Source of the DNA: an uncultured Rubrobacteraceae bacterium
GTDB taxonomy: Bacteria > Actinomycetota > Rubrobacteria > Rubrobacterales > Rubrobacteraceae
Length of the DNA stretch: 9,951 bases
NCBI GenBank assembly: GCA_902806105.1
Contig: CADCVI010000106.1
Span: 1 to 9,951, forward strand
Direction: 5' to 3'
A model generated the notes under the pieces. The model was not told the origin of the DNA and searched no databases. It was given only the letters and a program-made list of their open reading frames with translations. Below are positions 4,754-9,951 of the stretch, in pieces (the stretch's first letter is position 1; each line of letters begins with the position of its first letter). The position numbers and the translations under genes are program-made.

Positions 4754-5884
4754 GTGGGCACGACGGGGCTCTTGAAGGTACGTGGCGCGCTCGCCGCGGC
4801 GTTGTTGTTGGCGGTGATCATGCTGATGCTTGCAGCGGCGTCGGCCGACGCCGCCTTCCCGGGGCAGGATGGCAAGATAGCGTTCTCCAGGGACAACTAC
4901 AGGCAGGACACTTTTGGCATCTTCGCCGTCGCCCCAGAGGGCGGCGCCCAGGAGAGGCTCGGGCCCGAATACGGCTACTCGCCGTCGTGGTCGGACGACG
5001 GCCAGAAGATAGTCTTCGTCGGATACACCGGGGGAAACCTCGGGCAGGACGACGGCGAGTTCAGCCAGGACATCTACGTGATGAACGACGACGGTACCGG
5101 GGTGCAGCGCGTAACGAGGGGCAGCGCCTACGAGGAATCCCCCTCCTTCTTCCCCGACGGCCAGAGGATAGCCTTCACCAAGTACTCCAGGGACGGCTCA
5201 GACATCTTCACCAAGACGATCGGCGTGCCCGGGTCCACCAGGCTGACCGACACCCGCGCGTGGGAGGACTCGGTCGCCGTTTCCCCGGATCCCGTCGATC
5301 CAGAGATAGCCTTCACGAGGTTCAGCAGGAACGCGGGCAACTCGGACCTCTTCGTCATGGACGCCGATGGCACCGGCGCCGCTAACCTGACGAAAACCGA
5401 CCAGATCGACGAGTTCGGGGCGGACTGGTCCCCCGACAGCGAGAAGATCGCCTTTACCAGCGTCCGCTTCTCCGGGCTCGAAGGTCCGGCGGCGCTGGTG
5501 GCGGACGCGAAGGCGGACGCGCAGGAGGAAGCCTTCACGCCCGAGGCCCTGGTGTCAGAATCGCTGGCGCGTGAAGCTGCCGAGTCCAAGACGACAACCG
5601 CCGAACCCGAAGAGAACGTCGAGGTCTCCGTGATAAACGCCAACGGCACGGGCAGGGAGGACCTCACCGCGAGCCGGGCCTACGACATCCTGCCGGCCTT
5701 CTCGCCCAGCGGTGGGGAGATCGTCTACTCCAAGGCGACCTTCAATCGCAGGAGCGAGAGTTCCGAGCTGTTCGTTATGGACTCCAACGGCGCGAACAAG
5801 AGGCAAATCACCGACACCCCACGGGCCTTCGAGTACGAGGCCGACTGGCAGCCGCTCCCTGAGGAGACGGCCGAGCTCGACTAG
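4754..5884 (+). CDS. Secreted TolB/PD40-type beta-propeller protein, 376 aa
   Basis: GTG 4754 is chosen because it gives a classical signal peptide (basic start, hydrophobic core at about 11-30, cleavage site A31-D32-A33 before A34) and has a purine-rich ribosome binding site. The frame is open back to 4640, but that extension is not signal-like. The mature protein has PD40/WD40-like blades, each with an A/S-x-S-P-DG-x-x-I-A/V-F core followed by an I/L-F/Y-V-M-D-x-D-G strand: SPSWSDDGQKIVFVG (76-90), SPSFFPDGQRIAFTK (129-143), DLFVMDADGTG (198-208), ADWSPDSEKIAFTS (223-236), PAFSPSGGEIVYSK (314-327), ELFVMDSNGANK (338-349). An acidic Ala/Glu-rich insert (about 242-290) separates blades and is probably flexible. 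Such propellers mediate extracytoplasmic protein contacts. No Pal or Tol genes adjoin it, so the classical Tol role is not implied. Confidence 0.9.
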   Translation: MGTTGLLKVRGALAAALLLAVIMLMLAAASADAAFPGQDGKIAFSRDNYRQDTFGIFAVAPEGGAQERLGPEYGYSPSWSDDGQKIVFVGYTGGNLGQDDGEFSQDIYVMNDDGTGVQRVTRGSAYEESPSFFPDGQRIAFTKYSRDGSDIFTKTIGVPGSTRLTDTRAWEDSVAVSPDPVDPEIAFTRFSRNAGNSDLFVMDADGTGAANLTKTDQIDEFGADWSPDSEKIAFTSVRFSGLEGPAALVADAKADAQEEAFTPEALVSESLAREAAESKTTTAEPEENVEVSVINANGTGREDLTASRAYDILPAFSPSGGEIVYSKATFNRRSESSELFVMDSNGANKRQITDTPRAFEYEADWQPLPEETAELD

Positions 5885-5895
5885 CGTTCTCCATC

Positions 5896-5935
5896 CGCGG
5901 GAGGCCCGGGTCCGGATAGACCCGGGCCTCCCGCG
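5896..5935. terminator. Bidirectional hairpin terminator, 17-bp stem
   Basis: CGCGGGAGGCCCGGGTC (5896-5912) pairs perfectly with 5919-5935 around the loop CGGATA. It lies between the convergent stops at 5884 (+) and 5942 (-) and begins 11 bases after the first. On the plus strand TCTTCGTT follows; neither side has a long T-run. Its position and strength make a shared terminator for both genes likely. Confidence 0.85.
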
Positions 5936-5941
5936 TCTTCG

Positions 5942-6445
5942 TTAACCGCCGAAGCCATGAGACCGCACGCGCTCCCACGGCCCGCCCAGGTACCGCCACA
6001 GCGTCAGGCCCTCGGCTCCGACCTCGAAGGGCGCGAACGTCGTTTGCAGGCTTCCGTAGAGGGCGCGCGCCTCGTCCGGCGGGACCTTGTTCTGGACCGT
6101 CACGTGCGGCCGGAACCCCTTGCGGTCCTGGGCGCCGAGCCACGGCCACCACTCGTCGGCGAGGCGCTCTCTCACGTCTTGCAGCGTCGGGGATTCCAGC
6201 CTGTAGCCCACGCCGCGGCCCATAAAGATCAGGCCTGCAGCCGTCAGGGAGAAGGGGGCCTGCTGGCGGCAGAGGTCGTTCAGGGTCTGCGAGATCTCCG
6301 CTTCCCGGTCGCCTGGCAGCTTGTGGAAGAGGGTCAGGTGGGCCGGGATAAAGTTGCGCCCTTTCGGGAAGTGCTCCTCGCGCCGGCGGTCGAAGCCCTG
6401 CTGCGAGAGGTCGTCCATCCCGAGCGTCAGGATCAGGGGTTCCAT
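5942..6445 (-). CDS. 2'-5' RNA ligase family protein (2H phosphoesterase), 167 aa
   Basis: The protein carries both H-x-T/S-x signatures of the 2H superfamily: H36-L-T38 in PAHLTLFH and H114-V-T116 in RPHVTVQN, spaced as expected for the two-lobed fold. These histidines act on 2',3'-cyclic phosphate or 2'-5' phosphodiester bonds in RNA or nucleotides, and the true substrate of most bacterial members is unknown. Further conserved context includes ILTLGMDD at the start and an aromatic WRYLGGPWERV region near the end. Length is normal. ATG at 6443-6445 (minus strand) is preceded by a good GAGAGGG ribosome binding site five bases away. The gene is divergent from the lipoprotein gene and convergent with the beta-propeller gene, so it is probably a single-gene unit. 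Confidence 0.93.
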   Translation of the reverse strand: MEPLILTLGMDDLSQQGFDRRREEHFPKGRNFIPAHLTLFHKLPGDREAEISQTLNDLCRQQAPFSLTAAGLIFMGRGVGYRLESPTLQDVRERLADEWWPWLGAQDRKGFRPHVTVQNKVPPDEARALYGSLQTTFAPFEVGAEGLTLWRYLGGPWERVRSHGFGG

Positions 6446-6477
6446 CGCGGCCCTCTCTGGTAACGGTCTGACAAACG

Positions 6478-6483
6478 ATTCTA
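6478..6483 (-). promoter_or_regulatory. Possible -10 box for the 2H phosphoesterase gene
   Basis: On the minus strand TAGAAT stands about 32 bases before the start codon and differs by one base from TATAAT. No convincing -35 box is present, so this is a weak call. Confidence 0.35.
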
Positions 6484-6493
6484 AGGCCAGAGA

Positions 6494-6529
6494 TTGACAG
6501 GAGTCGGGTGGGGTCTTACATCGTGTAAG
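6494..6529 (+). promoter_or_regulatory. Promoter and palindromic operator candidate for the lipoprotein gene
   Basis: TTGACA (6494-6499) is a perfect -35 box. At a 17-base spacing stands TACATC (6517-6522), a weak -10. The -10 lies inside CTTACA-tcg-TGTAAG (6515-6529), a perfect 6-bp inverted repeat with a 3-base spacer. A dimeric regulator bound there would block RNA polymerase. Boxes and palindrome are observed; repression is inference. The start ATG 6539 lies only about ten bases after the expected transcription start. Confidence 0.5.
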
Positions 6530-6538
6530 CTCTGGGCG

Positions 6539-9075
<2,537 letters not shown>

Positions 9076-9123
9076 GGTCTTCGCCGGTGCCAGGGGCGGG
9101 TTGGTGCGATGGGTCCGGTGCCG

Positions 9124-9951
9124 TCAGCCCCGATCCGCGTTCATACCCTCCCTCTCGGCGAGCTTGGCGCCGATGCGGCGGGCGAGGCCCGGGACGAAGA
9201 GGACGGAGGCGAGGCCTATCAGGAGCCAGGCGCCCGCGATGTAGGGGAAGAGGTTGAAGGGGAAGTCCGGCGCCGGGTAGACGTTCTTGTAGATGACGTA
9301 GAGAAGGATCGCCAGCCCGACCACCGGGAAGACGGCCTCCCAGACGGGCACCCTGCGGCTCAGGAACAGGAATTTCAGGGCGCCCGCGTTCGTGACGATG
9401 TAGGCGACGAGGAGGGTGAGCACGCCCACCGTGGCCGGGTAGAAGAAGGCGTTCACCGCCGAGACCCCGCCGAGGCGCAGGATCACGAAGGTGATTATCC
9501 CGACGATCATGACGGCGGCCAGGGCGTTGGCGGGCGCCCCCGTGCGGGGCGAGGTCTCGCCCAGGCGCCGCGAGAGAAAGCCGTCGCGGCAGAGGGCGAA
9601 GAGCATGCGCGACCCCGCCGTCGCGGTGCCGAGGGCGCTCGCGAACGCGCTGACCATGACGCCGAAGTTTATGGCCGCGGCCATGCCCGGCCCTATGTAG
9701 TCCGTGGAGAGCGCGCCAAGGGGGGAGGAGGCGCCAGCGAAGGCGTCGGTGCCGGACTTGTTTACCCCGAAGCCCAAGGTCTGGGCGAGCATCACGATCA
9801 CGTAGAAGATGCCCATGGTGATGACGGCCGCCGCTATGGCGCGGGGGATGTTGCGGCGCGGGTTGTCCGTCTCCTCGCCGAGGGAGGCGGCGCCCTCGAA
9901 GCCGGCGAACGACAGAATGCCGAAGACCGTCGCGAGGCCCACCGTCCCGAA
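9124..9951 (-). CDS. APC-family amino acid permease, N-terminal part missing (beyond the window)
   Basis: The frame is open to the last base of the window (F-G-T-V-G-L-A...), so the gene starts beyond it; the GTG at 9940-9942 is internal. The first visible block, FAGFEGAASLGEETDNPRRN, is the signature after transmembrane helix 6 of amino acid-polyamine-organocation transporters. About six to seven more hydrophobic helices follow, including AIAAAVITMGIFYVIVML, a GVMVSAFASALGTATAGSRM helix ending in the LFALCRDGFL loop, NALAAVMIVGIITFVIL, VGVLTLLVAYIVTNAGALKF and two C-terminal helices before a basic cytoplasmic tail (LARRIGAKLAEREG). It imports amino acids or related amines with proton or cation coupling; the substrate cannot be told. 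The stop (9124-9126) faces ligA, 48 bases away, and I see no clear terminator hairpin between them. Confidence 0.94.
   Translation of the reverse strand, partial: FGTVGLATVFGILSFAGFEGAASLGEETDNPRRNIPRAIAAAVITMGIFYVIVMLAQTLGFGVNKSGTDAFAGASSPLGALSTDYIGPGMAAAINFGVMVSAFASALGTATAGSRMLFALCRDGFLSRRLGETSPRTGAPANALAAVMIVGIITFVILRLGGVSAVNAFFYPATVGVLTLLVAYIVTNAGALKFLFLSRRVPVWEAVFPVVGLAILLYVIYKNVYPAPDFPFNLFPYIAGAWLLIGLASVLFVPGLARRIGAKLAEREGMNADRG

Overview
The window is high-GC bacterial DNA. Codon use, a lipoprotein with a PrcB-type domain, an Rcp1-type response regulator, a truncated DUF2993 protein and a probably leaderless ligA all point to an actinobacterium, most likely Rubrobacter or a relative. 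This assignment is inferred from protein style only; no marker gene proves it.

The window has two halves of different character. Positions 1-4620 are a sparse, decayed stretch. It holds the 3' end of a response regulator (2-307), a hairpin-rich and locally AT-rich spacer (308-780), and a remnant of a WbaP-type polyprenyl-phosphate sugar transferase with an in-frame TGA (about 782-1024). Two very small ORFs follow (1207-1503 and a CxH...CxxC protein at 1918-2121). Next come a complete IS5-family insertion sequence with 15-bp perfect inverted repeats (2409-3354), a glutaredoxin-like gene lacking the usual nucleophilic cysteine (3644-3913), and a half-length DUF2993 protein (4161-4520). Together this looks like a site of gene loss and insertion.

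Positions 4754-9951 are compact and ordinary. They hold a secreted beta-propeller (TolB/PD40-like) protein, a strong 17-bp hairpin terminator shared with the convergent 2H phosphoesterase (2'-5' RNA ligase family), and a divergent lipoprotein gene with a PrcB C-terminal-like domain. These are followed by a complete NAD-dependent DNA ligase (ligA) with its own promoter placed so that the mRNA starts at or next to the GTG, and by the C-terminal part of an APC-family amino acid permease on the minus strand that runs off the end.

I do not see a convincing multi-gene novel system. The points most worth checking are the hairpin-rich leader before the sugar-transferase remnant, the SxxC glutaredoxin, the small zinc-ribbon-like gene with an 8-bp hairpin just before its ribosome binding site, and the palindrome at the lipoprotein promoter.
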